NCBI GenBank assembly: GCA_951217055.1 | Contig: OX578276.1 | Location: 60,077,307-60,141,306, forward strand | Direction: 5' to 3' | DNA length: 64,000 bases | DNA from: Gerris lacustris | Lineage: Eukaryota > Arthropoda > Insecta > Hemiptera > Gerridae | Shown here: piece by piece, positions 45,301 through 58,799 of the stretch | How the letters are laid out: each line of letters begins with the position of its first letter | Position numbering within the stretch: the first letter of the stretch is position 1 | Position numbers and translations under genes: made by a program | The notes under the pieces: generated by a model | Told to the model about the DNA's origin: nothing | The model's database searches: none | Seen by the model: only the letters and a program-made list of their open reading frames with translations

Positions 45301-46139
45301 TTATATAGGATTATATTCCATTGTAAAGCAATGGAGTCGTTGTCATGATTTTAATCGAACGTTCTTAAATGAAAAAAATTGACTTTGAAGGATTTATGGG
45401 TGTTGGTTATGCCTCCGGTTTTATCACCTTCAGAGAGAAGAGTAATTTTACGCTTGTGCCAATTGTTAATTTCCCCTTTATTAATCTCAAGACAGAATCA
45501 CTTCGTTATAAACGTCGCTTTAAATCACTCGTTTAATTTATTTCAAGCCATTGATTCTATTTTTTAAAATAGATTCCAGAAACATTTCTAGATCATCTGG
45601 TTTTACATACCTTGAGGGGTTTCTTTTTCTTTGATTGATTTCACCCATTCAACTTTAATTTATTTATAGTTTTTAAAATTAAAAAATTTAACGCTATCAA
45701 TAAAAAAATCAATTTTCCTTACTCTTTTAGAGTTTATTAGTTTATTATTAAAATATTTATAAATTGAGTTTTGACTACCTTGTAATAACTTGAGTTTACA
45801 AGTATTAAATACTATAAAATTACACGTTTTGTTATGATAAGGTGGTAACAATTATTGAGGAAACAACAGAATTCAAAATCTTACCTAATGTTCTCCGTTG
45901 CTCTTGCTAGTTTACATTTAATTATGAAAATTTGAGTTTTTTTATTGCTCAAAAATGTTGATTTGTTTGAGATTGAGAATTGAATTTAAAAAAATGTTAT
46001 TATCAGTTGTCGCTAACAAAATAGCTTACACTAATAACATCATTTTATTATTATTTCTAGCGATAAAAATTGATATTTTATTAGAAATTTACATGCCGAA
46101 TTAAAAAGCATTTACATGCAATTTAAAAGTCCGAATGTC
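42331..46139. other. AT-rich stretch, no supported gene
   Basis: Nothing firm. A 55-codon ATG frame at 45369-45536 (MKKIDFEGFMGVGYASGF and on) has more balanced composition than its surroundings but matches no family I know, and it is not called as a gene. ORFs at 44327-44530 and 45660-45851 are Lys/Asn/Phe-rich chance frames. Confidence 0.45.
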
Positions 46140-46990
46140 TCCGAATTAAAAAAAAAATCCTTGACTGAAGTCTTTTCCAGACGTAAGGGAAAATATTTTG
46201 GTATCGTTTATGTCTGTAAGTCTACCGTTAAACATCTCATCATTTAAAAAACAGCTGATCCGATTTTATGAAATTTAGATGGTAGGTCATAATTAGCCTA
46301 TTGTTAATTTAAAACTTCTCCTCCCATTCTTTTCTTTTCCACATGCGCAAAAATTAAAACCTATATCTTTAAAATATCTCATCCGACTGTGAAGAAATTT
46401 TGATACATTATCGAAAATAGCTCACGGATGGGCCTACATTAATTTCAACCGTCTGCTAAAATTTAATATTGACAACTACTCCACTGGGAATCGAAACTGA
46501 GCTAAATCTCATATATGGACATTTGTACAATAATACGACACGAGGAAGCTATGGGTTGCTCAAATTGACAGACTTATTTTTTCTTCTGAACTAAACGGCT
46601 GAAGCTAACGGAAGCTATTTGATCGTTCTGAAAAACAAACATTTTTTATGTCTCAGATTTCAAAAAATCCAAGTCAGAAATCCGTTTCTGACATCAGAGA
46701 ACATTTTTGGTCCTATGTCAGTCTGTCTGTCGCTTAATTTTTGCGATCCGACAATTTTGCTTAAATACTTCTTGAATTCGGATAGTAGGTCATATTTACC
46801 TTGTTGTTGGTCCCATATAAGTTTTAATCTTTTGGGCCTATTTGTTTCTCTTCCATATACATTTATTTAAATTTAACCTATATCTTTAAAAGTACTCATC
46901 CGGTGGTTGGTCGAAAGTTGTTCGCTGATAGCCCTATATTAATTTCAACCGTCTGCGCACATTAACTTTTTTTTCTCTCTCTCTCTTTTG
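46140..46990 (+). repeat. Repeat family A, two adjoining copies
   Basis: The first copy (46140-46590) has GTCTCCGAATTAAAAA, GATGGTAGGTCATAATTAGCC, ATTAATTTCAACCGTCTGC and the 3' end CACGAGGAAGCTATGGG...AAATTGACAGACTTA. The second (46600-46990) starts at once with AACGGAAGCTATTTGATCG. It continues with TCAGAAATCCGTTTCTGACA and TCAGAGAACATTTTTGGTCC, then CAACCGTCTGCGCACATTA, and ends in a (CT)n run. The head-to-tail order is as at 41985. Confidence 0.75.
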
Positions 46991-47319
46991 CTGTCCCCTT
47001 TATATATATTAATCTATTTTAATTGAGTCTTTAGGGCTGATTAATAGGAATACTTTTATAATAAAAGGTGATATTTCATCCCTTAATTGGGATATCTTCA
47101 AACCTCGTTATGATGTCATGATGTTTTTTTTTTTAGAAACCTTCTTTACCGATTATTTGGTAAATAGTCTTGTATTATCAGGGCAGTAAACCTGATGTGA
47201 GTCAACTGACTCAGTGATGATTTACTACTTTTCAAAGATTTTTTTTTTTTTTAAATAGGGGAGAACATTTAAATAAATTAGAAAATATTGCTTCTGATCT
47301 GAAAGTATAATATCAATAA

Positions 47320-47392
47320 AATTCGTGATAGGATGCGAGGAAGCTATTTCTTAGTCCACACTAATTGTTAAGACTATTTTATTTATTTACCT
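47320..47392 (+). repeat. Repeat family A, 3' end
   Basis: GTGATAGGATGCGAGGAAGC at 47324-47343, then CCACACTAATTG; the end is interrupted by TTCTTAGT. It probably belongs to the split second copy before it. Confidence 0.7.
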
Positions 47393-48099
47393 GAAAAACA
47401 ACTAAATATATTATATTATTATTATGTAATATGAAGAAGAATATAATTTATTTAAGAATTTAATTACCTTTATAGACTACATTAAAGTTACAATCTCTTA
47501 CTTTTTGTCCTAGCGACTCCATTTTAATCCGAAAATGAAGTGAATTTTGGTCTTAAGATAGTGCTTGTAAAGCCAGTTTTTAACTGTCTCATGTAAACCC
47601 TTCTCTACTTGTACTTTACATAAGTACTCCACAGCATTTCGGATTATAACCGTATGTAGATTATCTCTTATAAATTTATTCAAATATTTGAATATTTTAT
47701 TTTCAATTACTTCATATTAGTCTTTCAAAGAACACTAATAAGACTTAATTAAGGAACAGTAATAATTACACCTATAATTGCATACGCGAAAACATAAATA
47801 TAGCTGTATTTTTAACCTTGGGCAAAAATGTGATTGACGCCATATTAATATGTCTTTAGATGTAAATAAAACTGATTTGTCTATTCTCTAAAGAAAATTA
47901 GTTTACGGTAGTCAGATTGGTAAAAAATTAAAACTTAATTTCTTCGAAATTTATTATGGATAACTTATTTAAATTAGTTTTGACGTGAAAGCCTATCAAT
48001 ATACAGCTTAACATGTTGAAGCATTTATTGTTATCTTTTCTAGTAGTTAATATTTTAATTCAAGTGTCAAGTAATCACAGTATTTTACGAGTTGAAGAT
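47393..48099. other. AT-rich stretch, nothing recognised
   Basis: No gene, RNA or repeat is supported. Confidence 0.5.
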
Positions 48100-48490
48100 T
48101 ATGATGGTATTGATGTGTGGGGAGCAATTTCTTATGAGATGTGAAGAGGTGGTGGAAGAGTTGTGGACATAAAAGAATCTATATTTAGTGCTGACTCCAG
48201 GGAGTCTGGTGTAGAAGTCCTCCCAATATCATGAAGTAAACAGATGTTGTGTTAATGTGACGTGGGATATCTTCCTAGTGTGTGGGATGTTCACCCAGGC
48301 CCCGGGCAGCTAGGGGAACCCTTGGCCCCGTTTCAACGACTGTCTCATCCTTCACGGCGGACCACACTCCACACTTCATTCAAGGGTTAATTTCTAGTAG
48401 GTGAGCATGTGACCTCGTCACTCAACCTCTTCCATAAACTTTGCTTATCTAGATCTCACTCAAAAGACAGTTGGCGACTCGAGTTCGTTT
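48100..48490. other. GC-richer patch, function unknown
   Basis: About 390 bp of raised GC, including GGCCCCGGGCAGCTAGGGG (48299-48317). It has no ORF or RNA fold that I recognise. Candidate non-coding regulatory DNA or an old repeat. Confidence 0.35.
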
Positions 48491-50462
48491 TTATTTACAT
48501 TAAAAAACCCGTTTAATGCTTAAATTCCATAGTCTTAAAGTAATGTAACTCTAAAACAATTTAGTGAATGACTGACACTCTTAAAATAAAATAATAAACT
48601 TATGACGTATCTAATATTCTGGATGTTAGGTTGAAAATGAAATGCTTTTATATTATTTGTGAAATAATATAAAAATAAAAAATTGCGATAATATAATTAG
48701 CAGCATTCATTATAACATCAAATTTGGAGGAATTAGGGAGGACCAAGCATGGGGTCAATGGACTACGTGAGCAAAGAAAGAAGAAAAACATGTAGCAAAT
48801 AATGTAAATCTTTCAATTTACCTTTTTCAGTCAAAACAGATGTTATGATATTGGAAGCCGTGCTTCATATGAAGTTAGTAATATATTTTTACAGCCTTGT
48901 GATAGTGTTGGATTTGGATATTGTCCATAATCTTGATTGTTTCTAACTAACCTCAAGATTGTGAGTTAATGGCAGTGAAAACTCAATTTTTTTGCCAAGA
49001 CCGTTTTCTTATTTGGACAGTCTCCAAAGAATAATAATACTAACATTCCAAGTTTCTTAGTTGACAAAAAGTTTAATACTGTTATTGGAATTTTATAGTT
49101 TATGTAAAAGGAATTTAAAAAAAAAAAATATTTCAGAAAATGTTTATTGCTTTTTTGATGCTTAAATTTTTGATTAATTTTGCACGAAAATGTTAAAACT
49201 TAAAATTAGATATTAGGGTTTCCATTATGAAAATAGTGTTAGATGAGTTGAATGATGTTGGAATGAGAGCAATGTTGTAATTTATAGGTTAATTGCCTTT
49301 TTGCCCTCTTGGTTATATCTGATCTAGAAGGATTATTTGGCCGTGTCCGGGGCCGTGCGTGCAAGTCTCCGATTCCTACACAAGTCTGCCACCAGTTTAA
49401 GATAACGCTTTCTAAGCAATACGTGGCTATCTACTCTCATGTTTCATTCTGTCCTAACTTATCCATGCTAATCTAACTGGTACAGTTAGAAAATTTATGA
49501 GAAAATTTCTAAAAAAATACTAAAATCAAGTGTAATTAAATTAAAGTCCTCTTTTTTTAAGTATTAAATCATTTAAAAAATATAATCCAACATTAAAATT
49601 AATTCAAGTACTCTGAAGAATCATAAAAAGAAGAATTTCGATAAAACAGATATGTCAGTGACATTTAAAAAGTCGAGCTTAAGATTTAAAAATTTAATTA
49701 CAAGAAGGATCTACAATTTTTCATCTTCAATGCAACAATTTTGATTCATTGAGTACTCTATAGGTATTTTAAATTTAAGCGAATCAATATAATACTATGA
49801 AATGCTTACTTAATATAATCCTACTCCATGCGACGTTCAGTTTTGTCTTTAGTCTGCAATAGCTGTTTGTTGGTTGTTACAATTGTATCTAATAGTTTTG
49901 AGCTGAAAGGAACAAGGATAACTATTCAAGGTTAAGCCCGCCAACGCCCAAACAATTCTAATTAAGTGTTCTCTTCTTATAAAGGCTAGAGTACAATGGA
50001 TTCGGCTACTTTCGAGCGTGAAAAACCATTTCAAAAATTAGTCATAGGTAGTGAATGTGATGAGTATAGAGACCTACTCATTCGAAACTTACTCTTGAAG
50101 CGAAGTGACAAGCGTACAAGATGTGGCTCGTGGCCCTGCAAGAAAGCAACATTATTATTAAAGTAAAAAGCAACTTAAGAGCATTGTAAAAAGCACTCTC
50201 CTTTAATGAACCATTGCAAGAAAAATGAATCCCCAGTTAAGGTACCGAGACACATTATGGCATTCTAGGGCGTGGCATACTTCCCTTATCTGATTGTCTA
50301 GAAGAAAGTTTTTTACTCTTAAGTATCCTTAATATTATGTTTACCTCTAGTTAAATATTACTGCAAATCATTACCTTGAATGCTCTAGTAACTACGACGT
50401 CTTTTCACTCAGCAGTTTATTTTTATATCTGAGTAGAAACAATTGGAGGTATTTTTATAGGT

Positions 50463-50526
50463 ATATTTAAAGATTGGGAAATTGCAAATTTATGTTTTGT
50501 AGTATATATTTAAAGATTGGGAAATT
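50463..50526 (+). repeat. 21-bp direct duplication
   Basis: Two identical copies of ATATTTAAAGATTGGGAAATT, 43 bp apart from start to start. Confidence 0.9.
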
Positions 50527-51613
50527 AATTAAAACACATTTCTCTGATAATGATATTTTAAAATATAAAAGTTGTTTTCAATAATTTTGAAGGGAAGTTC
50601 TCTTTTTAAGTTCAATTTAATTTAGTATGTAACACAGATTCTTGGTCAAAACATTTAATGTACCTAATAGTTGTTTGTCAGCTTTCTGCAACGCAAATCT
50701 TTGATTTTGATATTCAATTAAAATTGAGCCTTTTGAAAAATATTTTAATGCTAGAGGATTTATATAATGTAGGCCTTGTTATCATTTTAGTTCGTTGACA
50801 GTTGAATAGATACACTCAAGTAAAAAAAAGGAACAGATCCAATTTTTAAGGCTTTCAAAGACCTTAAAAACGCTATCAATAATTTACTGCTTTTAAAGGT
50901 TATTTCTATGATGTATTGCACTTCATTGGATCGGATAGCTTTAAAAAATCACTTCAAAAGGTGAGAAATTTCTTAATGCCAGAGTCGAAGCTGTGATGTC
51001 GGTCCGAGTCATCCATCTGTGTTGCCCAAGTTTAATGGAAATTCTATTCGATAAAACTACACGACTTGCATTTTAAATTTTTTTTTTTAGCAAATTATTA
51101 AAAAGTTTTAGATTATAGAAAGACATTTTTGATTTATCATTTTCTGTTCGTATGAGGACGTCTTTTGATATTTGAATAATCCGTCCTTATCATCTCAGTC
51201 CTTATCGAAACTCCTTTGTGATATTGTCTGGCTTCTTAGAAAACAATCATAATTGATTATGTAACGTGTCGTCTTTTAATCCTGAACGTCTTTGATGAGG
51301 CGTTTGTAAGAGGATCTCTTAGATCGTATTATTGTTCCCATTGTATAGATAATCCTTGATGGAAAAATTAGCTATGTAAGGTTCTCCAGGAAGCTCCTGA
51401 AGTTTTTTCTTTCATTTTAGATTTACCTATTAGATCTTTGAAATTGTTTTATTTTTTTTAATTCATTTTTGATTTTTGAATGCCCATTAAGGAAAGAAAT
51501 ACTTTTTAATGACTTCTGTTTTGTCTTCTTCTTTGAACATGTTAATTAAATTTATAATTCGATTTCAAACAGCTTAAATCAAGATATTTATTTGATTGAA
51601 TAATCTTGATAAA

Positions 51614-51648
51614 CTCTATTTATCAAGATTTAATCTTGATAAATAGAG
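51614..51648. repeat. Perfect 17-bp inverted repeat
   Basis: CTCTATTTATCAAGATT and its exact complement AATCTTGATAAATAGAG are separated by one base. A further AATCTTGATAAA copy lies just upstream at 51602. The palindrome could extrude as a cruciform. Confidence 0.9.
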
Positions 51649-52273
51649 ACAGCTAGGCTTAAAATTGAAAATAATAATAATAATATGTAATAATCTTTTG
51701 ACTGCGTTGCAGAACTCATGCAATACAGAGATTATTGAAATTTGCATGACTTTTGCAGTCCAAAAGTTATTTTTTTAAGATGAAAATCGTATTAAAGGTA
51801 GAAGCTTAGAATCTAACCAAAAGTTAGTACATTTATAACTATATATACGTTCCTTTTCATGCTATGTATTAATAAATTTTAAGCTAGTACAATAAAGAAA
51901 AATTGCATAAATTAGCATAAACTAGAATATTTTTTTGTTTGTTACTTTCGACACCCTAAGAAGCTAAAACCATCTCTACTAGATTTAAATAGTTAAATTA
52001 AATTAAATTAAACCTTTTAAATAGTTTTGTCAACCTTAAAACCTTCATTCAAGTCAAATTAAATTTTCTTCACTACCTTCCCATTATAACACTGAGCTAA
52101 TATTATAATATATAGAGAATCAAGTACTAAAATAATTATTACTAAATCAAATAATTGAACACCTACCTTTCTTTGTTTTGGACTATGAGTAACTTATATG
52201 TAATATAATCTTTCCCTTAAGTTTTACACAAAGAATAAAAAGGTATGATTTGTAATATATATTTAATTTTTGC

Positions 52274-52401
52274 TTCCGAGCTTACCGAAGGTAACGGAAG
52301 CATTGTGTTCACTTTTGAGAACAAAAAAGTTTTATGCCTCCGATTTTAAAAATTCCAAGACAGAAATCCGTTTCAGACATCAGGGAACATTTTTGGTTCC
52401 G

Positions 52402-52465
<64 letters not shown>

Positions 52466-52905
52466 GGTCTGTGTGTCCGCGAATCGTGAAACGTGCGACG
52501 ATAACTTGAGTAAATGTTGCCCGATTTTGATGAAATTTGGTAGACATGTTTATTTTACCAATGCTCAGGTCGAGTTCGTTGGACAAAGTTATCCGTTCAA
52601 GCGTTCACGCGCAGCGCTCGCGTAAACGTGAACTTCAATTTTAAAATTGGAGTTTTCGGTCGGGAAAAAAATCAAACCTTATCTATTCAATGAGACGATC
52701 ATTTTTTTTTTAAATACAATTTTTTAGTAAAACTTACAGCGACACCCCTATAAAGTGTTAAAGATCGCTAAAAAATGTTAATTGTTTTTACACAATAAAC
52801 AATATAACAATAAAGTAATAAAACTTTAATGTTAATATAACAATAAAGTACATGATAGGATGCGAGGAAGCTATGTGCCACACTAATTGGCAGTGTATTT
52901 TCCTT
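52274..52905 (+). mobile_element. Repeat family A, near-complete copy with expanded (GTCT)n
   Basis: It is very similar to the 24341 copy from the 5' hairpin (GCTTCCGAGCTTACCGAAGG, then TAACGGAAGC) to the 3' end (GATGCGAGGAAGCTATGTGCCACACTAATTGGCAGTGTA). The internal (GTCT)n run is longer here (52401-52464, about 15 units against about 6). The ORFs on both strands (Cys-Leu-Ser-Val and Asp-Arg-Gln-Thr repeats) come from this run. Confidence 0.85.
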
Positions 52906-55547
52906 TTTATAAAGGAAGCTACGCTATTTTTTATAACAGGTTAAAAAAACTATTTTTATTGTAGTGTTTTCTATATTATTATATTATGCCTATACTTTTC
53001 TTTGAAGAAAGGTTAGTTCTTTTTTTACCATGTATGTTTTGTCGGTGTTTCGTTCAATCTGGCATTGAAAAGAAGCTTTGAACCGTGGTAAACGTGAATA
53101 TATGTTGAGAGCCCGACTTATGTTTTTCATTTAATCTATACCAGATGCAGATTAAAGCGTTTCACTTGAATTAATATACGCATGCGTTTTTTACTCGCAT
53201 GAATAACCCATCCTTAAAGAGAGAATTGTCTTTAAAAGCTCTTTAAGCTTTTTTTTATCGTGTTAGAAAATGAATTATAAAACATGTACATATTTGTTAT
53301 CAAAACATCTCAGTTAATTCAGCTACAAAACAACGTACATACAATTTTAATTAAGTTTTTTTCATTACAAATATAATTATTTACTTATTTTTTGCACAGC
53401 AAAATAACTTTTTTGTTCGGTAAAACCTATAATTTTACTGTCTCGACTTCTTTGAGAAACTGTCCAGGAAATAATATTTTCAATTATATCATACAAAGAG
53501 ATATGTTACACGTCATATTAATGAAACGCAATTAATTGCTACCAGAAGTGTTTTTCTTATCACTTCTTTTTTTGAATTGTATAAATTATTTATAAATATG
53601 ACCTTTTCAATTCTCCTTTCTGATTGGTTGATAAGAAATATTATTTTTATCCTTTTTTTAATTTTTTTTTTATCATACACATATGTTTACTATTTCTTTG
53701 ATTTTCTTCTGCTTTTATTTTCCAAGGTTGAGTCTCACCTCAGTCAACATATTTCATTTTTCATTATATATTTGTGAATCGCAGGTAATAAAAGATCATA
53801 GAAACAAGGTCGATCTGGGCTTATCTAATTTATTAATAAATTGTAAAGTGAAAACAATATTTATTTTTAAATATTACTTTTAATCTATAAATAAAGGTTA
53901 TTTAGGTTGGCCATTTATCCCACGTTAATAATCGGTTTGATGTTAGATCTAGCTATAAAATTATAAATAAGCTTAATATAAATGTTTATTTTGACCTCTA
54001 TTCAACATTTGTGTATATAAATAGATTTTTTTTTTATATATATATTAAAATAATTCTTTGAAAATATATCTCATATTATAAATTTTAGTTTTTTTTATTA
54101 TTATTATTATTCTTAGTGTAGGCGTTTATAGGAAGAAGGAAATGTCCATTTTTCAATTTTTCAATTTCAAGTCTCAATTTTGTTTGTTTTTTGATTTAGG
54201 GGTCATGTTTTTCTCTATTCAACTCTAATTTTGTTTGATTCTTGGTTTATGATGATGTCTAAAACATTTTATGTTTGTATGTTTTCTGTGGGTTTTTATT
54301 CTAATAGTTTTAATTGTTTGTTTCCATAGTGGTATATACTAGTTGGTTACGCTCCCCACGTGTCTTCTTTACCTGGGAGCATGAGTTTTTTCCCTTCTAT
54401 CCTATTCCAACTATCAAAACTATATGTGTATAAACTCTTGAAGCTTCACAAGGCATAATTTACAATAATTACAGACTATAATACTGACAATAGTCCAGCC
54501 TCCTACGCCTTCCATCTCTCATCACTGTCTAATGACAGGACACGCGGCTATTTCGAGTTATACTCACCTGATAATTAAGGCCGTCTTGTCCCTGTTCTAT
54601 CTCAGATAGAAACCTTAATGTCCCATCATTTTATTGTCCAGTCAGACAAGCTTGTAGTTCTTGTCCGAGCCTTCTTTTAGTAGTAGCAACCTTTTTTTTA
54701 TCTTCGCCATGTAACATCAATTTCAAATACACTCCTCTTCATTACTTGCTAACTACTGCGTCATGACCTCATCATTTATATCTGAATTACCTTACCTCAG
54801 GTGTAAAAAAAATTCTAATGGCTATTATAATTGTCTGCTAATCACTTTTTTACTTATAGCTCCAATTTTTATTAAATGAGAAAAGGCGGCATATTTCAAT
54901 CGATTGCTACTGAATTTGTATTATGTCTAATTTTTAATTTGAATGTCTAATTTCGTTTCCAAATTCATAGAAAAGAACCAAAACTATATTATATACATCA
55001 TTCATTCCATCATAAGGAATAAAATACCTTGCGAACCGCAGTTTGGAGGCTATTTATTAAATGAATAAATTCGTAATTTTTTTATTATTAGGCACGACAA
55101 ATAATCATTTTTTAATCAAGATTGAATATCTCACAATGAATAATGCGTATTGTTAAAAAATATTGTTCTCTTTGTGATTTATTGCTTTATATTTTATTAG
55201 GTAAATTTGATTTCATGTAAGTAGTCATCTCCTTTAAGTATTGTCAGACTGTAAAAGTGAATCATCGACGATTTTGTTTTAGCCATTAATTGTTTTCTTT
55301 CATATATCTTTTATTTTTAATTTTACCTGGTTAAAATAAATGTACAGATTTTTATGACGCTGTTAGCTTTATTCGATCTAATAACTTGATAAATACAAAT
55401 GACTTTGGATTTTAATATTAATGATTGTTATTGGGTTATTGTAATATGATTTTATTTTTATGAGTAATAATATTATTTTTATTCTTGGTATCTTATTGCT
55501 TTATTTGTTCCTACTTGTGTGTTTTGTAAGGTATTTCATATTTTCAT
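52906..55547. other. AT-rich stretch, no supported gene
   Basis: Nothing recognised. ORFs at 53577-53883 are Phe/Leu/Ile-rich. A GC-richer spell at 54340-54780 has no ORF. Confidence 0.5.
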
Positions 55548-55587
55548 ATCATTCCAAATGTGTTGTTTTCTACACATTTGGAATGAT
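55548..55587. repeat. Perfect 16-bp inverted repeat
   Basis: ATCATTCCAAATGTGT (55548-55563) and ACACATTTGGAATGAT (55572-55587), with an 8-nt spacer. The 75-codon ORF over it is not supported. Confidence 0.9.
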
Positions 55588-55589
55588 AA

Positions 55590-56034
55590 GTTAATTAATC
55601 AACCTTATCTTATTTTATTCTTCAGATTCTTGAACCTCATTAGTGGTCTAGAATCTTCTCTTCTAACGACTATTCTGTCGATATTCCCTCATTCTAGATT
55701 TTTATTTTTCATTTTGCTATGTTGCGCATACTTTCATAAACAATAGTTTTAATAATTTCTTCGGACAGAACTTTCTTAAATACGTACTAAATATTTTATT
55801 TAACAGTTATTATTTGAGATAATTTCACTCAATTAATTTTTAACTAAATTAAATAAAAATAAGTGACCCCCTCTGAGAGTTAAAATTGTTTGTTGTTTAC
55901 TTACAACTCTTTAGATTTCCTATGGTCACTTTTATTTAATATCTTAAGAAACAGTATTTTTCTTGGACCAGTGATTTATGGTTAATATTTTTTTTAAATT
56001 AACTGCGATTAAAAAAACTGTTAATCAAAAGAGT
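55590..56034. other. AT-rich stretch, nothing recognised
   Basis: No supported feature. Confidence 0.5.
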
Positions 56035-56240
56035 CCAGACCGTTTTTGAGTACTACATTTTTCCCCCGATTTTGCTTCGGTGTATGATTTTTCTGATTAT
56101 AAAACAGACTACAGACAGCCATTTTTAAAAAAGCTATTTTTTTGGACGCTGCGGGGACTTTAAAACCATCAGTATCTCCAAATTTAATTTTTAATTCATG
56201 ACAATTATTTTATTTTTCTACGTCCAAGAGAAAGTAATAA
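56035..56240 (+). repeat. Repeat family B copy
   Basis: It has TATGATTTTTCTGATTATAA and AGACTACAGACAGCCAT upstream of TTTTTTTGGACGCTGCGGGGAC, then AGAGAAAGTAATAATC at the end (56227-56242). The block order is the same as in the 14369 copy. Confidence 0.65.
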
Positions 56241-58799
56241 TCTTTTTTTAAAGAAAAGAGAATTATGTTCCTTAAATCAAACAAATTAACATAATAGAAG
56301 ATATGGGAGAATCTATGGTTGACATCTTAAGGGAATTACATAAACTGTGTCTCCACATAAATTGAAAATTAGTTCATTTAGCAAATCAGCTTTAAGCCAT
56401 CATAAAGCCATCACCATTGCCTAAGAACAAACAATAAGTTACAAAATAAGTACAATAGTAAAATTTATACTTTAATTAAACCAATAAAAACAATTTAAAT
56501 TTACATGGGGAGACAGTTCGTGCAACTCCCTTGCACGAATGGTTTTTTTATAAACAGTTTTGCTATAAACAGAATAGTAATCCATTTCAATAAACCAAAA
56601 TTGATTTATCCAAAACCCAAAAATATAAAAAAAAAGTAGGATATAGGAGCTTCCCTGTAAATGAAACGCTATGATGTCTGTCTGTTGAAATAAATATGAT
56701 TACTGGATTATGTTTCCTTGTTGGATATCTAGGTTAGATTTATGTAATATTTTCTTGGATTTGGGTCTAAATTTTCCCAGGAACTAGTAGAATATTGGAT
56801 TCAAGAGAGGTAATGATAGTTGTTGTATGGGAGCACCTAGATTTGTGAACTAATCATCTTAGGTTTTGGTGTTTCTGCCCTGTTTGAATTCTCAGTGTAA
56901 GATAGCCTGGTGGTATTAGGCTAGCTCTTATACCACCCTTTTATGATGCAATACCAATCATTCCTTATTTCTTTTTTTTTTTCGAGCACGCCTCTTGATT
57001 CCGGTGGAACTAACTTAAAAAACAGTGAATGTGGTTAAGTTTCGTCACGTTTTATCTATAAATATTTTAATCGGCCTGTTTTTTTGCCAAACCTCAGCTG
57101 AGTCTTGCATCATTTATATAAATATTTCCGCGCCTTTAAAACAAAACGGAAAAGATCCTTAAAAAAAAATTGGATTTTTCCAAAGTTTATAAGAAAATTA
57201 AGATTATTTAGTGAGTTATCGAAAATTAAGTTTGATAGATTATTATCGTCGATAGAATAGAATAGACTATAGTGGTCAAATATAAGCGACCAACCTCTTT
57301 CAAAAGAGAATCCTTTTATCATGCTTTAAGTTACGAAATGTGGCGGTTCCTTTTTCAGTTTAAAAATGTCAAGCGTTTAACTTGTTATTTGTTTTATGTA
57401 GATATTAACACCTTGCAAAAATTAGCCTAATAACGGCTTTATTTTAATACTTTTATGGCAGCTTAAACTACAGGCATTCATAAACTTAATCTGAAAGGTT
57501 CTTTTTTTTATGAATCTCGTGGTCAAATTTTTGCATCACCTTGACTGATATTAAGTTATCTATTCATTGAGAGTTTATTTTCCTTTTACCTCTTAGGTTA
57601 ACGTACACGTAAATACGATTGAGTACTTGTGACTGGGTCTTAGTTGACTCTTTATTTATTGCTTCTAAAGGTTTTTTATTCAGTAAAAGTTTAAGATATA
57701 TAGCCCTCTTTGAGCAGTTAGCTACTTTTACGTTAGATGTAAAGGATTCTCTGCATGATGCTACTTAGCTACTCACGCAAGCCAATAAATCCTTCGCCTG
57801 GCTCTCCACATAAAACTGTGGGTCATCATAGGTGTGAGATTTCGTGATTTTGATTAAGAGTCGTATTTCACTTGTTATTTACCGTCCTTACATATAATTA
57901 TTAGCTCGCCAGCTTTGAAATTGTTCTATGTCCTATTCATTCATACTATATGAAAATGAAACGACTTATTCGGAGCACAAATTTCTTATTCGGAGCACAA
58001 ATTTCTTCCGAGATTATTCGTATCCTTACTATGAAGGCAATATCGTATAGAATACGAAGATAGAGATCTTTATACAAACTATTAATCTGCTAATAAAAGT
58101 TGGGAATGCTGAATTATTTTATTTATTGTTACACAGACTCTTAAATCGGTAGCATCTGTTAAATTTATTTCTACTACGTGTAACAATTTTATAATTGTAG
58201 TTACTGTCCTGAATCATCCCTATACATTTACTGTTAAATGTGTGCTGTTACATGCGCTATTGAATCTTATCTTTATTTTACGCCTTATTAAGTAGGTAAT
58301 TGAGATACGAGGACGGTACAAGAAGTTTAGTCTTACTATTTCTTTTTTCTATCTAGAAATATTAATAAAATCAGAAATAAAATAGTTCGAATATATTTAT
58401 AATTTACGAATTATGTTGTGCTATATATATTATGTTCCTGTTTATTTATCTAGTGATTAGTTATGTTTATTTAAATTATGTTAATTGAATTTTCCTATTT
58501 AATTTTTATATGTGATTAAAGGCTTTAGGCGTTTGGATCAAGAGGAAGCGATACTTTTAAAGTATTTGCGAGCGATATGTTTACTAGTATATGCCAACAA
58601 TGTATATATTGCTACCTGCAGTACTTAACATTTACATAGCAATATAATACACTCTATGAAAGTTGAATGCTTGACTTTAAATCAGAATAACTCCTCTAAA
58701 ATTATCATTCTCTTGTAAATAAAAGTAACTTTTTTATTTGAAGTCAACTAACTTCTTCTAATTTCTTTCTTTTTCAGTCTAAATACCTTTCATAGAGTC
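56241..58799. other. AT-rich stretch, nothing supported apart from a small duplication
   Basis: No gene or exon is recognised. The 70-codon minus ORF at 57110-57322 is Phe/Asn/Leu-rich without a domain. Confidence 0.5.
57965..58004 (+). repeat. 20-bp tandem duplication
   Basis: CTTATTCGGAGCACAAATTT is repeated twice without a gap. Confidence 0.92.

Larger units (their letters stand above)
48491..52270. other. AT-rich stretch with small direct and inverted repeats
   Basis: No gene. ATATTTAAAGATTGGGAAATT is duplicated at 50463-50483 and 50506-50526. A 17-bp inverted repeat lies at 51614-51648. A short GC-rich spell is at 49335-49400 (GGCCGTGTCCGGGGCCGTGC). Confidence 0.5.

Noticed and set aside
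52270..52625. Cys-rich (SVCL)n and (TDRQ)n ORFs
   Set aside because: They are translations of the (GTCT)n run inside a family A repeat.
55519..55746. 75-codon ORF near the 16-bp palindrome
   Set aside because: It is Phe/Leu/Ile-rich chance frame spanning the inverted repeat, with no recognisable domain.
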